Shown here piece after piece: positions 17,787 to 25,554 of a stretch of 64,000 bases of DNA. The position numbers and the translations under genes are program-made. The stretch spans positions 129,501 to 193,500 of the forward strand of contig CAJNDS010002828.1 in assembly GCA_905221605.1 (NCBI GenBank). Direction: 5' to 3'. The DNA is from Symbiodinium natans. Taxonomy: Eukaryota; Sar; Dinophyceae; Suessiales; Symbiodiniaceae. Within the stretch, counting starts at the first letter, position 1, and each line of letters starts with the position of its first letter. The notes beneath the pieces are model-generated. The model was not told the origin of the DNA. It saw only the letters and a program-made list of their open reading frames with translations, and did no database searches.

Positions 17787-18314
17787 TTATTCTCTTGCTG
17801 TTGATTGCCTTGGCACTTCTTCCATTCTAACGGGTTTAGACTGTGTTTTAACCTCAATTGGATCACTATATTGAACAACTTCATTTTGTTTAGGTTGCTC
17901 TTGCTTTGAATATTTTGCTTTCATCTCTTCTTCAATTTCTTTCCTTAATTTTTGCTCTACCTTTGTACCGTAACTTGCCTTTTGCTTATTTACTGGTAAT
18001 GTTTCTGTTGGTTGTCCCTTACAATAATGTGGGTGGGTGTTTCTTAAACTCTTTGGTAGCATCTTTTTATTACAGGCTTCACACTCAACCAGTTCCACAA
18101 CTTTAACGCTTCTGGCTAATTTCTTTGGTTGTGCTTTAGGTTTTGCTTTTGCTGTTGGTTGCGTCTCTTCTTTGTTTTCTTCAACAGGTGCTGTTGTTGT
18201 CTCTTCTTGTTTTGTTTCTTCAGTGGGTTGTTCAGGGGTTGTTTCAATAATTTCATTTGCTACTGCTTCGGTGGCTTCTTCAGTTTTAACTTCGGTAACT
18301 TCCTCACTGCTCAT
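17787..18314 (-). CDS. Acidic PLV protein with C2HC finger
   Basis: 175 residues from ATG at 18314. The first 70 are Glu/Thr-rich low complexity, then a basic linker (KAKPKAQPKKLARSVK), then a finger CEACNKKMLPKS...H-x-H-x-C (about 79-97), and a Lys/Glu-rich tail. The layout resembles DNA-binding proteins with an acidic disordered arm. A TCTA element is 14-17 nt upstream. About 120 bases between its stop and the next gene (17664-17786) hold only AT-rich DNA. Confidence 0.7.
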   Translation of the reverse strand: MSSEEVTEVKTEEATEAVANEIIETTPEQPTEETKQEETTTAPVEENKEETQPTAKAKPKAQPKKLARSVKVVELVECEACNKKMLPKSLRNTHPHYCKGQPTETLPVNKQKASYGTKVEQKLRKEIEEEMKAKYSKQEQPKQNEVVQYSDPIEVKTQSKPVRMEEVPRQSTARE

Positions 18315-18327
18315 TATTATTATAGTC

Positions 18328-18331
18328 TAGA
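18328..18331 (-). promoter_or_regulatory. TCTA element of 17787-18314
   Basis: TCTA on the minus strand, 14-17 nt before the start codon, within CTAGA. Confidence 0.45.
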
Positions 18332-18351
18332 TTTTTCTATTTAGATATTAA

Positions 18352-19188
18352 TTATCCCCTGAAAAATGTTAAGGTAAATGAGATGTCCACCCCGTTTAAA
18401 TTTATAACTTGGTTCAGATGGTTGGTTAATCTGAAATTTAGCCTTCTTAATAATTTGTTAGAGACATCAATATAATCAACACTGCTTAACTCTAAATCAT
18501 TAATTACCCCAAGATAGGGAACTGTTACATTTATTTTCTTTACTATTGATGAATTACCTGCTACTGTTAATTGGTTGTAGTTGCTTATTTCATTGCAATG
18601 TAAATACAAACTCTTGAAGGGGACCAAGTCCACAAAATTAGTAGTGTAAGGTGCCACATTCGTATACGCATCAGTTGCCGGTGTTGTGTTACCGATTACT
18701 CTGTTTATTGAACTTAAATTATTCACGTCAACAGGGTCTGAAAATGAACCAGCTAATGGTGCTATTTCCCCATCAGTCAGAAGAACAAAAATAACAGTTG
18801 CATAATTAGAGCTGACTGTAAACTTATTAGTTGATGTGTTGTAACTTAAAGAATATGTATTGGGTCTATCTACTGTATCAACCACCAAGTTAATTGCAAT
18901 TTGTATTGTTTGTACTAAATCAACCGCTGTGTAGTTCCCTTCAGGGATTGTTACCTTACGATAAGTAATACCTGCTATGACACCTGGAGGAATAACTTGA
19001 TGTCTCCAATAAATGTTATTGTTTGTGCTGTTTATTGAATACCACGAATGGGGAATGCTTACCTCATGTATTTGACATGGCATGTTGTCTTCTAACTGAA
19101 CTGTTTCAGGTAAATCAATAGTAAATTCCGATGGTGTACCACTCACTTTATGACTGCTATCAATATAAACCTTTTTGAATTTGAGCAT
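18352..19188 (-). CDS. Penton / minor capsid protein (single jelly roll)
   Basis: 278 residues, ATG at 19188. The opening KKVYIDSSHKVSGTPSEFTIDLPE is the signature start of Polinton-like and virophage penton proteins, which occupy the fivefold vertices of the capsid. Then follow short beta-rich segments (CQIHEVSIPHSWYSIN, IYWRHQVIPPGV, ITYRKVTIPEGNYTAVDL), as expected for a jelly roll of usual length. The C terminus reads VDISFTLTFFRG. It is transcribed divergently from the lipase-like gene at 19297; the promoter-position element is TCTC (19201-19204), a one-base variant of TCTA. It should assemble with the major capsid protein at 20197. Confidence 0.88.
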   Translation of the reverse strand: MLKFKKVYIDSSHKVSGTPSEFTIDLPETVQLEDNMPCQIHEVSIPHSWYSINSTNNNIYWRHQVIPPGVIAGITYRKVTIPEGNYTAVDLVQTIQIAINLVVDTVDRPNTYSLSYNTSTNKFTVSSNYATVIFVLLTDGEIAPLAGSFSDPVDVNNLSSINRVIGNTTPATDAYTNVAPYTTNFVDLVPFKSLYLHCNEISNYNQLTVAGNSSIVKKINVTVPYLGVINDLELSSVDYIDVSNKLLRRLNFRLTNHLNQVINLNGVDISFTLTFFRG

Positions 19189-19200
19189 TATAGTATTAAT

Positions 19201-19204
19201 GAGA
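19201..19204 (-). promoter_or_regulatory. TCTC element of the penton gene
   Basis: TCTC on the minus strand, 13-16 nt before the start: a variant of the TCTA element at the usual place. Confidence 0.35.
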
Positions 19205-19259
19205 TAAATTAATTTATAAACTATTTTGTTAAATTATTTGCAATAATTTAATAAAATAT

Positions 19260-19286
19260 TAGAGATAATTTATAAAATTATCTCTA
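19260..19286. promoter_or_regulatory. Palindrome TAGAGATAATTT / AAATTATCTCTA
   Basis: A perfect 12-bp inverted repeat around ATA in the divergent penton/lipase-like intergenic region. Its right arm ends in the TCTA (19283-19286) that lies 11-14 nt before ATG 19297; its left arm shows the same element to the other strand. Confidence 0.45.
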
Positions 19287-19296
19287 CCATTTTATA

Positions 19297-19929
19297 ATGC
19301 ACAAACATAAGCGAAGAAATGAAGGTATTTTATATGAACCTCCTAAAGCAAGAAATACATTACATAATGAAGTTAGAGATGAACTAAATGAAAATGAAAC
19401 ATTTTTAACTGATACTCAAGGATTAAGACTTGCATACGAAAACCCAGAAGGCATTTATCAAAATGGTAGCATTTTATACATTGCAGGAACCAAAAGCGGG
19501 AGAGATGTATATGATGATCTAAAACTACCGTTTTATCAAACACAACAAACGAAACGATATAAAGATGTTGATAAATTCATTACAGACGGAACTATAGAAG
19601 TTGATGGTCAAAAACTTACAGGTATTACTGACGTTATTAGTCACTCAGCTGTGGGACAACAAATTAATAATGATTATGGTAATATTTTTAGAAGTAGGAG
19701 TTATGGTTCTCCTTTTGTTTCAGGACAACAACCAGATGAGACAGGGACAAATTTAAGAATACGAAAAGCAGGTGATGTCGCTAGTATGTTTGATAGAGGA
19801 AGCACAACATTAAATAGAGGAACATTAAACCCACTTGACAATCATAGTTATGCTGATATTGCTAATGTTCATAATAAACCAGGCAACTTACCTATAACAA
19901 CAGATGAGTTTATGCAACAATTTAATTAA
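19297..19929 (+). CDS. Putative lipase-like (alpha/beta-hydrolase) virion protein
   Basis: 210 residues, ATG at 19297. After ~50 residues it follows the class-3 lipase order. A strand LYIAGTKSGRDVYDDL (about 59-74) comes first. Next is SHSAVGQQI (about 115-123) at the nucleophile-elbow position, where G-H-S-x-G is usual. Then come SYGSPFVSG (about 135-143), where lipases have T-F-G-S-P, RKAGDVASMFDRG (acid, about 157-170) and NHSYADI (His, about 184-190). All three triad positions are filled, but the first elbow glycine is Ser. A lipase could help the particle cross a membrane. It has a TCTA element, so it is probably expressed with the capsid genes. The family call is inference from motif order. 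Confidence 0.5.
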   Translation: MHKHKRRNEGILYEPPKARNTLHNEVRDELNENETFLTDTQGLRLAYENPEGIYQNGSILYIAGTKSGRDVYDDLKLPFYQTQQTKRYKDVDKFITDGTIEVDGQKLTGITDVISHSAVGQQINNDYGNIFRSRSYGSPFVSGQQPDETGTNLRIRKAGDVASMFDRGSTTLNRGTLNPLDNHSYADIANVHNKPGNLPITTDEFMQQFN

Positions 19930-19948
19930 TTTCTCAATAATATTAATA

Positions 19949-20140
19949 ATGTTTGGTATTAAATCTAGTAGTTATGAAAAATTGGAGAAGACAAAGCCGG
20001 ACAAGAAGTTTAAGCAGAACAGTTACGAAGAGATACGTAAACTTGTAGAAGAGAATGAGGGGAATGACGTAGTAAAACAAGTTAAGAACAAAAAGAAAAA
20101 TAATAAAGAAATTTCATATAATTTCAAATTACTTAATTAA
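19949..20140 (+). CDS. Small basic PLV protein
   Basis: 63 residues from ATG 19949 (MFGIKSSSYEKL), 19 bases after the stop of the lipase-like gene. Lys/Glu/Asn-rich with a polar helix and no recognisable domain. TCTC at 19932-19935 stands 14-17 nt upstream. An upstream in-frame start overlapping the previous gene is less likely because the element and spacing favour 19949. Existence is moderately supported by position and codon use only. Confidence 0.5.
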   Translation: MFGIKSSSYEKLEKTKPDKKFKQNSYEEIRKLVEENEGNDVVKQVKNKKKNNKEISYNFKLLN

Positions 20141-20173
20141 ATATAATATTAACAATTATATTTAATTAAATTT

Positions 20174-20177
20174 TCTA
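20174..20177 (+). promoter_or_regulatory. TCTA element of the major capsid gene
   Basis: TTTTCTAAAC, with TCTA 20-23 nt before ATG 20197, in AT-rich DNA. Confidence 0.5.
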
Positions 20178-20196
20178 AACTAGTTTATATATACTG

Positions 20197-21630
20197 ATGG
20201 AAACGTTCTCGCCGGAAGAAATTTTAATTGACAACCTGTCATTTAAATTAAACAAAGGTAGTTCATATATAACTGATAGAAGAAGTGTTACATTTTGGCC
20301 TTCTGGTTCAAATATCTATAAACCTACAAGTGGTAATCGTGTATTGAAATTTTCATTAAACGCTGAAGATAATGCTTGGTTAGACCCCCAAAGTGTAAGA
20401 ATATTTTTTACATTACAAAATCTTGACGCTGGAGCATTTAATAACAAACTTCGTCCATTATCTCCTCCTTATTGTTTCTTCAGAAGAATGCGAATTATTG
20501 CTGGTAATCAGGTTGTTGAAGATTTTGATAATTATAACCGAGTTCATCATATGTTCTCTAAAATGATGTCCCAGGGAGCACGAAAAGACGAATCAAATGA
20601 AGGGTTTGGTTATCGATATGATGACGAAATTAAAACTCTCGTTAATGACGGTGACACAAGACTAAAATATGAAGTTAATGGTTTAACTTGTCAAGGCTTT
20701 AAGGATAAAATGATTGTTGGATTTAAACCATTATGTGGTTTATTCAGTCAGTTTAAGTATTTACCATTAAAGTATATGGGAAATTTAACAATTGAATTAG
20801 AATTGGTTACTAATGCTACTGATTGTGTAATTGACCCTACAGATGTTACAACGGCAGATGCTGTAGGAAATAGGTTTGTAACTGACGTTAATCCTGCCAC
20901 GGAAGCAGACGCTGAATTTAGAAATACAAGCATTGATTGGGAAATTAATAATGCTCGTGTTGTTTGCGATGTTTGCACCCTTGATAATAATTTAAATAAT
21001 GAATATGTCAAACATCTTTTAGAAGGTAAAGGTCTACCCATTACTTATACAACTTATATTACACAATCTCAATCAGTAAAAGGTACAACTGACATTAACG
21101 TTCAAGTCATCCGTTCAGTATCTAAATTAGTAGCATCTTTTATTACATTTTACAAAGAAGGAGACCCAAGCACCGGCTACGAATACTGTGACAAAGAATT
21201 TTGTCGTTTCTATCACCCACAACAACAATCAGACGAACAAACTGAAGGAATTTATGACAATAATTTTGATTTACAAATGCAAATACAATTGGGTTCTAAA
21301 CTATATGCCGAGTATCCGATTACATCACTTCAAGAATGCTATTATCACTTGAGAAAGGCATTAAATCTTCCAATGTTTCATCAACATTCAATGTCAATTG
21401 ATTTTAGACAATATCGTGACCGTCAATTTGTGTTTGGGTTTTCATTTGAAAAAGTGCCTGATAGTTCATATACTGGAATTAATACACGTGCTGGACAACA
21501 GATGTTAGTAAAAGTTAAACCAGCAAATGCTTCAATAACAACTACTGCTATGCCTGATAATATTTATATAACGTTACTGTCGGAACAAATATTAGAGATA
21601 CGTGATTTAGGTTTGAAAGTTTTTGACTGA
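20197..21630 (+). CDS. Major capsid protein, double jelly roll
   Basis: 477 residues, ATG at 20197. The N-terminal part has a pattern characteristic of Polinton-like virus capsid proteins: RRSVTFWPSGSNIYKP (about 29-44), then VLKFSLNAEDNAWLDP, and LSPPYCFFRRMRIIAGNQVV (about 88-107) followed by DNYNRVHHMFSKMM. Two beta-rich halves are separated near residue 240. The length is usual for the family. It would form the trimeric capsomers of an icosahedral shell. It lies on the plus strand between the lipase-like/small gene and the fiber gene. No truncation or stop is seen. Confidence 0.92.
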   Translation: METFSPEEILIDNLSFKLNKGSSYITDRRSVTFWPSGSNIYKPTSGNRVLKFSLNAEDNAWLDPQSVRIFFTLQNLDAGAFNNKLRPLSPPYCFFRRMRIIAGNQVVEDFDNYNRVHHMFSKMMSQGARKDESNEGFGYRYDDEIKTLVNDGDTRLKYEVNGLTCQGFKDKMIVGFKPLCGLFSQFKYLPLKYMGNLTIELELVTNATDCVIDPTDVTTADAVGNRFVTDVNPATEADAEFRNTSIDWEINNARVVCDVCTLDNNLNNEYVKHLLEGKGLPITYTTYITQSQSVKGTTDINVQVIRSVSKLVASFITFYKEGDPSTGYEYCDKEFCRFYHPQQQSDEQTEGIYDNNFDLQMQIQLGSKLYAEYPITSLQECYYHLRKALNLPMFHQHSMSIDFRQYRDRQFVFGFSFEKVPDSSYTGINTRAGQQMLVKVKPANASITTTAMPDNIYITLLSEQILEIRDLGLKVFD

Positions 21631-21641
21631 TTTTAAGATAA

Positions 21642-21681
21642 TTAATATTAATAAAACTATTATCTATTTTATTAATATTAA
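21642..21681 (+). terminator. Hairpin between capsid and fiber genes
   Basis: TTAATATTAATAAAA (21642-21656) and TTTTATTAATATTAA (21667-21681) are perfectly complementary 15-base arms. It follows the capsid stop by 11 bases. The TCTA of the next gene (21663-21666) lies in the loop, so one structure may end one transcript and start the next. Confidence 0.5.
21663..21666 (+). promoter_or_regulatory. TCTA element of the fiber gene
   Basis: TCTA 19-22 nt before ATG 21685. Confidence 0.5.
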
Positions 21682-21684
21682 CGA

Positions 21685-23538
21685 ATGCCTTTGACGCTCA
21701 ATAACACAAACACATTAACAGCAGATAACATTGTGGTCAGTGGAACTAATTTAACAGACTTATACGCCACAAAAACAGAACTAAGCGACATAAACAACAC
21801 AACAGAAGTAGCAACAAACACCGCCGACATAGCAGTTTTAAATACAAAACAATTACAAAATTTCAATAATATTAATGCAATTAATGATGATTTAACTAAT
21901 AATTACCAAACTAACACGGTTCTAGCTACCAATTTTTACAACAAAACAGAGGTAGATGCTACATTTACTAACTATTACACATCAACACAAATAGACACAA
22001 ACTTATCTACTAATTATCAAAACAACACATTATTAGCTACAAATTTTTATAATAAGGGCGAGGTAGATACGTTGATAGCAGGAGCTGGGGGTGGTGGAGG
22101 CTATACTGATACAGAAATTGATAATCTACTAGCGTTAAGAGTTCCATTAAGTGATTTTACTGATAGGTTTAAAACAAACCCAGTTATTGATTGTAGTGCT
22201 CCTACTATTATTCATAGTGGATTAACATTAAACAACGAAACAATACATATATCGCCAACTACTGGATTATTATTTAGTAATCAAACAGGAGGAGGAGACA
22301 AAGTTATTAGTGTATTTAAAAATGCTACTAATTATCTAACTTTACAAGGAAATAAAATTATATCAAATGCTACATCTGATGATAGTGTTGTAGATTTGGA
22401 ATTAAATCCATCAGGAAATGTTAATATTACCAATGATTTATCAGTATCTAATTTAACAGCCAATGAAATCAGTTTAACAAATAATATCAATATTGGTGGT
22501 AATATTGAATTAACAGACGCTAATACAAGTATAGAAAGGTACAATAACGCTACTAAATCAAATATATCAATGGATGTAAGAACAGACCAAGAGGCAGTGA
22601 GAGTAATGTTAGGTACATCAACAGATGCTAACACTAGTACTTATATAGAATGTAATAATGCAACAGGAGGAACTACATTGTTTAACCCAACTTATTTTAA
22701 AGACACTATAAATTATGAAAACGACACTCTAAATATTTCTAATAACTCGGGAATTACATTTTATAAAGATACTACGGATGCTTCTAATGTAATGTGCGTG
22801 AAGAATGCTCAAGGATACTTAAAATTTATTTCTTTTGGTATTAATGCCTATAACACAAGCAATGACTCATCGTCATTACTTTTATTGAACACAGCAAACG
22901 GTAATGGCGTTTATTGTTTAAGTTTAGGCATTGGAGTCATTCAAGGTTCAAACAAACTAAATGTATCGGGAGGCAATGCTAATTTTGGAAGCACAGCATC
23001 GTTTCAAAGCACATCAACATTCAACGGCGATATTTATGTTAATAATTCAGGCAGAATATTCCAAAGAGCGGACGTTAATAATTCATTAAATGTAATATCA
23101 ACTAACGAAATTAATTTTTCATTACAATCAAATAGAACAACCGACCCAACAACAGGGACTATAGCACTGCAGTTAAATGATACTAACGGAATTACATTAA
23201 ACAGAGCAGTCGTTAATAATCTTACTTTTAACAGCATTGGTAGTATCGTTGGTGAGGCAGATGTTATTAGTTGGGGGCGCTTTATGTTTCAAAATAGTAG
23301 TGAATTAAAAGAAGTATTGGACACTCAATATAAGTTATATATCAGAAATGGAGACACAGCAGGAGAAATGAACTTAACAATAGGTTTAGAAAGTAGCACA
23401 CCAGAAATTCAATTAACCGATGGAAAAGTAAATATATTAGGTAATTTAGAAATAACACACGTTGATGTGTCAGGTCAACAAAGAGTATTAATAAATAGCC
23501 AAGACACTGATGGATTTATTAGATTAAGCAATAATTAA
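21685..23538 (+). CDS. Trimeric fiber/tail-spike-like protein (C terminus broken)
   Basis: 617 residues, Asn/Thr/Ser-rich and low in charge. The first ~130 residues carry repeated T-x(n)-NFYNKTEVD-type units (TNFYNKTEVDATFTNYYTS; LATNFYNKGEVDTL), usual in trimeric fibers, then a Gly hinge (GAGGGGGYTD, about 131-140). The remainder is beta-helix-like with many short Asn-rich repeats. Such proteins form vertex fibers for host attachment. The frame ends at TAA 23536, where the S74 chaperone domain would normally continue. That domain is present downstream in other frames, so the gene is disrupted. Confidence 0.8.
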   Translation: MPLTLNNTNTLTADNIVVSGTNLTDLYATKTELSDINNTTEVATNTADIAVLNTKQLQNFNNINAINDDLTNNYQTNTVLATNFYNKTEVDATFTNYYTSTQIDTNLSTNYQNNTLLATNFYNKGEVDTLIAGAGGGGGYTDTEIDNLLALRVPLSDFTDRFKTNPVIDCSAPTIIHSGLTLNNETIHISPTTGLLFSNQTGGGDKVISVFKNATNYLTLQGNKIISNATSDDSVVDLELNPSGNVNITNDLSVSNLTANEISLTNNINIGGNIELTDANTSIERYNNATKSNISMDVRTDQEAVRVMLGTSTDANTSTYIECNNATGGTTLFNPTYFKDTINYENDTLNISNNSGITFYKDTTDASNVMCVKNAQGYLKFISFGINAYNTSNDSSSLLLLNTANGNGVYCLSLGIGVIQGSNKLNVSGGNANFGSTASFQSTSTFNGDIYVNNSGRIFQRADVNNSLNVISTNEINFSLQSNRTTDPTTGTIALQLNDTNGITLNRAVVNNLTFNSIGSIVGEADVISWGRFMFQNSSELKEVLDTQYKLYIRNGDTAGEMNLTIGLESSTPEIQLTDGKVNILGNLEITHVDVSGQQRVLINSQDTDGFIRLSNN

Positions 23539-23984
23539 TTTATCAAGATTAGATGCTTCAAATACAGGCGTTGATGTTTACGGTTTCTTTACAACAACTA
23601 ATAACGCTGATATTGGAGGAAATTGAACATGTGTGGCTCTAACAGAAACATCAGACTCTAAATTAAAAAGAAAATATTCAAGAGGTAAATACGAAAGAGT
23701 GTTATAAGGCAGTTAAATATATCAAACCGAAAACATACAATTTTACAAATGATGAAGACAAAAAGAGTCATATAGGATTTGTAGCAGACGACATAAAAGA
23801 TGCTAAAATGCCACCGGATTGGGATAACATAATATATTACAATGATGACGGCATGAAACTATTAGCGTATAATAAAATGGCTGTTGTGCTTTGGGGCTGT
23901 GTGCAAGAAATGCAAAAAGAAATAACGAATCTAAAAACAGAAGTTACTAAATTGAAGAATAAGGGAAAAGGTGAAGGAAAATAG
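23539..23984 (+). pseudogene. Detached S74 intramolecular-chaperone end of the fiber
   Basis: Downstream of the fiber stop the sequence still encodes the rest of the gene in pieces. One frame (about 23537-23675) reads a strand-rich stretch, has TGA at 23624, then TETSDSKLK, the usual entry to an S74 peptidase/chaperone domain. The next frame (23676-23984) holds ECYKAVKYIKPKTYNF, HIGFVADDI, LLAYNKMAVVLWGCVQEMQ and a C-terminal coiled coil, as in S74 domains. At least two frameshifts and one stop separate it from the fiber. S74 domains normally guide trimer folding and are cleaved off, so this copy is unlikely to make functional fiber. Confidence 0.75.
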
Positions 23985-24003
23985 TATAAGTATTATATAT
24001 ACA

Positions 24004-24213
24004 ATGGGGGCTAAATCTTCTAAATCTTGTGCCACAGAAAACATGCAACAAATAAAAGAGTTAGATATAAATGAAAAAACGAAAACAGACATATTATTAT
24101 TCAATACTTTAAAAGATGTTATTGAAAGAGTTGAAAAGTTAGAAGAGAGGAAAAGCGACAAAATATATTATAAACTGCCACCTGTGACACTGTGTAACTA
24201 TTCAATCATATAA
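24004..24213 (+). CDS. Small protein with N-myristoylation signal
   Basis: 69 residues if started at ATG 24004, which gives MGAKSSKS: Gly2 followed by Ser at position 6 and Lys/Ser, a good N-myristoyltransferase site. The rest is a charged helix (INEKTKTDILLFNTLKDVIERVEKLEE) that may form a coiled coil. A membrane-tethered small protein is inferred. No TCTA or CTTAAAG element is seen; the start follows an AT run (TATTATATATACA). The stop codon lies in the left arm of a 16-bp hairpin. Confidence 0.55.
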   Translation: MGAKSSKSCATENMQQIKELDINEKTKTDILLFNTLKDVIERVEKLEERKSDKIYYKLPPVTLCNYSII

Positions 24214-24248
24214 TTAATAATATTATGAATAAATAATATTATTAATTA
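24211..24248. terminator. 16-bp hairpin shared by two convergent genes
   Basis: TAATTAATAATATTAT (24211-24226), loop GAATAA, then the perfect complement (24233-24248). The TAA of the plus-strand gene (24211-24213) and the stop of the minus-strand gene (24242-24244) both lie within the arms. Confidence 0.6.
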
Positions 24249-24538
24249 TCCTCATTATTTTCAACTTCATTATTCGTTTTTTCTTGGAAACCATCATAAC
24301 CACTTCTATTATCGTTTCTTCTTCCTTCTCTTATATCTCTTTCAGCCCTAGATTCACAATAATAATGATATGGCATGAATAAAGGTATTATGATAGGAAA
24401 AAAAGGGATTAATACACACGTGCATAATGTGTCTGCTAATGTTTCCTTTGTGCATCCGCCCCTTCCAATATGAACCGCCGTAGCAAGAATGCAAGTGTAT
24501 CCATAAAGCATTAAACCACAAATTAATACTGTTTCCAT
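24242..24538 (-). CDS. Small two-span membrane protein
   Basis: 98 residues, ATG at 24538. Two hydrophobic segments, about residues 3-24 (VLICGLMLYGYTCILATAVHI) and 39-57 (LCTCVLIPFFPIIIPLFMP), are followed by a hydrophilic, charged C-terminal tail of ~40 residues. Predicted membrane insertion is the only functional hint. A CTTAAAG element is 23-29 nt upstream, the proposed early class. It is convergent with the myristoylated-protein gene and shares its hairpin. Confidence 0.7.
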   Translation of the reverse strand: METVLICGLMLYGYTCILATAVHIGRGGCTKETLADTLCTCVLIPFFPIIIPLFMPYHYYCESRAERDIREGRRNDNRSGYDGFQEKTNNEVENNEDN

Positions 24539-24560
24539 TATTTAGTATATCGGATTAAAC

Positions 24561-24567
24561 CTTTAAG
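24561..24567 (-). promoter_or_regulatory. CTTAAAG, putative early promoter of 24242-24538
   Basis: CTTAAAG on the minus strand, 23-29 nt before the start codon. Confidence 0.5.
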
Positions 24568-24570
24568 CAG

Positions 24571-25362
24571 TTAATCAATAACTAGTTTAGCGTCAAAGCG
24601 TTTATAAAACATATCATTTACATTGGGCTTCATTAGATTAATAAACAGGAAACTGTAAGGTTCTTCTGTAGCCAGATTATAGACTTCTAGTAATAACTTC
24701 TTGGCTTCTGCGAGGTTTTTGGTATCTGCTACCGTTGATTTCTTAATCAATACCGCGCTTAATTCTTCAACCATTGTCTCTATTTCCTTGTAATTTCTCA
24801 ACCTGAAGAAAAACAACTGGCGACTATTGACACGAATAATTGGAGACAAGGCATTAAACTTTTGCGTAGAGGTGATGATATTAATTGCGTTATGTCTACC
24901 TCTCACATATAATTGATTTAATAATGGACTATTGCGCGAGAACGCTTTTGAATCAGCAAAGTCATCAACAATAATAAGTATTGAGTGTAATTTGTTATGG
25001 TCATTCTTTTTCTGATATTCTATTACCCTATGTTGTCTTTTTATAACTGCCTCCAATTCTTCTGGTATATACTCGTCAAACATACATTTTTCTTTCTCTA
25101 AATCAACCTTTAAATTATCTTGGATGTATTTTTTAACTGGTGTCCAATTGCTATCAACTGAAATTGAAGGGGGCCAAATGTAAATTCTAGCAAACACATC
25201 CCTGTAAATATCCAATATCATTGACTGTAATAGGATGCCCTTTCCAGAACCTGAGGGACCTGTTATTATTTGACTAAACGGTAGTCTCGGAGCTATTTCA
25301 TACTTAGATTGTTTAAAATCATATTCTTTAACATTAACGGGTTTGACTATAGGAGTAATCAT
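24571..25362 (-). CDS. DNA-packaging ATPase, FtsK/HerA (A32-like) family
   Basis: 263 residues, ATG at 25362. Walker A ITGPSGSGKG (about 33-42), Walker B ILIIVDDFAD (about 128-137), and a downstream ITSTQKF (sensor-type motif) followed by RVNSRQLFFFRLRN, the arrangement found in Polinton, virophage and giant-virus packaging ATPases. Length is normal. It would pump the linear viral genome into preformed capsids. It is divergent from the 53-residue ORF at 25379 with only 16 bases between them. Neither promoter motif is visible there, only TATATAAT-type sequence. Confidence 0.9.
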   Translation of the reverse strand: MITPIVKPVNVKEYDFKQSKYEIAPRLPFSQIITGPSGSGKGILLQSMILDIYRDVFARIYIWPPSISVDSNWTPVKKYIQDNLKVDLEKEKCMFDEYIPEELEAVIKRQHRVIEYQKKNDHNKLHSILIIVDDFADSKAFSRNSPLLNQLYVRGRHNAINIITSTQKFNALSPIIRVNSRQLFFFRLRNYKEIETMVEELSAVLIKKSTVADTKNLAEAKKLLLEVYNLATEEPYSFLFINLMKPNVNDMFYKRFDAKLVID

Positions 25363-25378
25363 TATATAATATAATAAT

Positions 25379-25540
25379 ATGGATAAAATAAATTACAGCG
25401 ATTATATTGATGTTATTGAGAACATCGAAGAAATACAAGAAAAAATAACGCCTCCCAAATATCGCAGGTGTTGTTACTCCTTCTTGGAAGTTTGCAAAAT
25501 AACGCTTGAATACTTTAAATACAATCGCAAAAATAAATAA
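25379..25540 (+). CDS. Very small PLV ORF (53 aa)
   Basis: ATG 25379 to TAA 25540. It encodes an acidic helical N half (DVIENIEEIQEKI) and a Cys-containing basic C half (RRCCYSFLEVCK). It fills the gap between the ATPase and the 120-residue gene and leaves 14 bases before the next ATG. Its reality rests on gene packing and AT-rich codon use; no domain is recognised. Confidence 0.4.
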   Translation: MDKINYSDYIDVIENIEEIQEKITPPKYRRCCYSFLEVCKITLEYFKYNRKNK

Positions 25541-25544
25541 TCTA
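25541..25544 (+). promoter_or_regulatory. TCTA element of 25555-25917
   Basis: TCTA 11-14 nt before ATG 25555, directly after the stop of the preceding small ORF. Confidence 0.45.
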
Positions 25545-25554
25545 ACCTAGTTAA

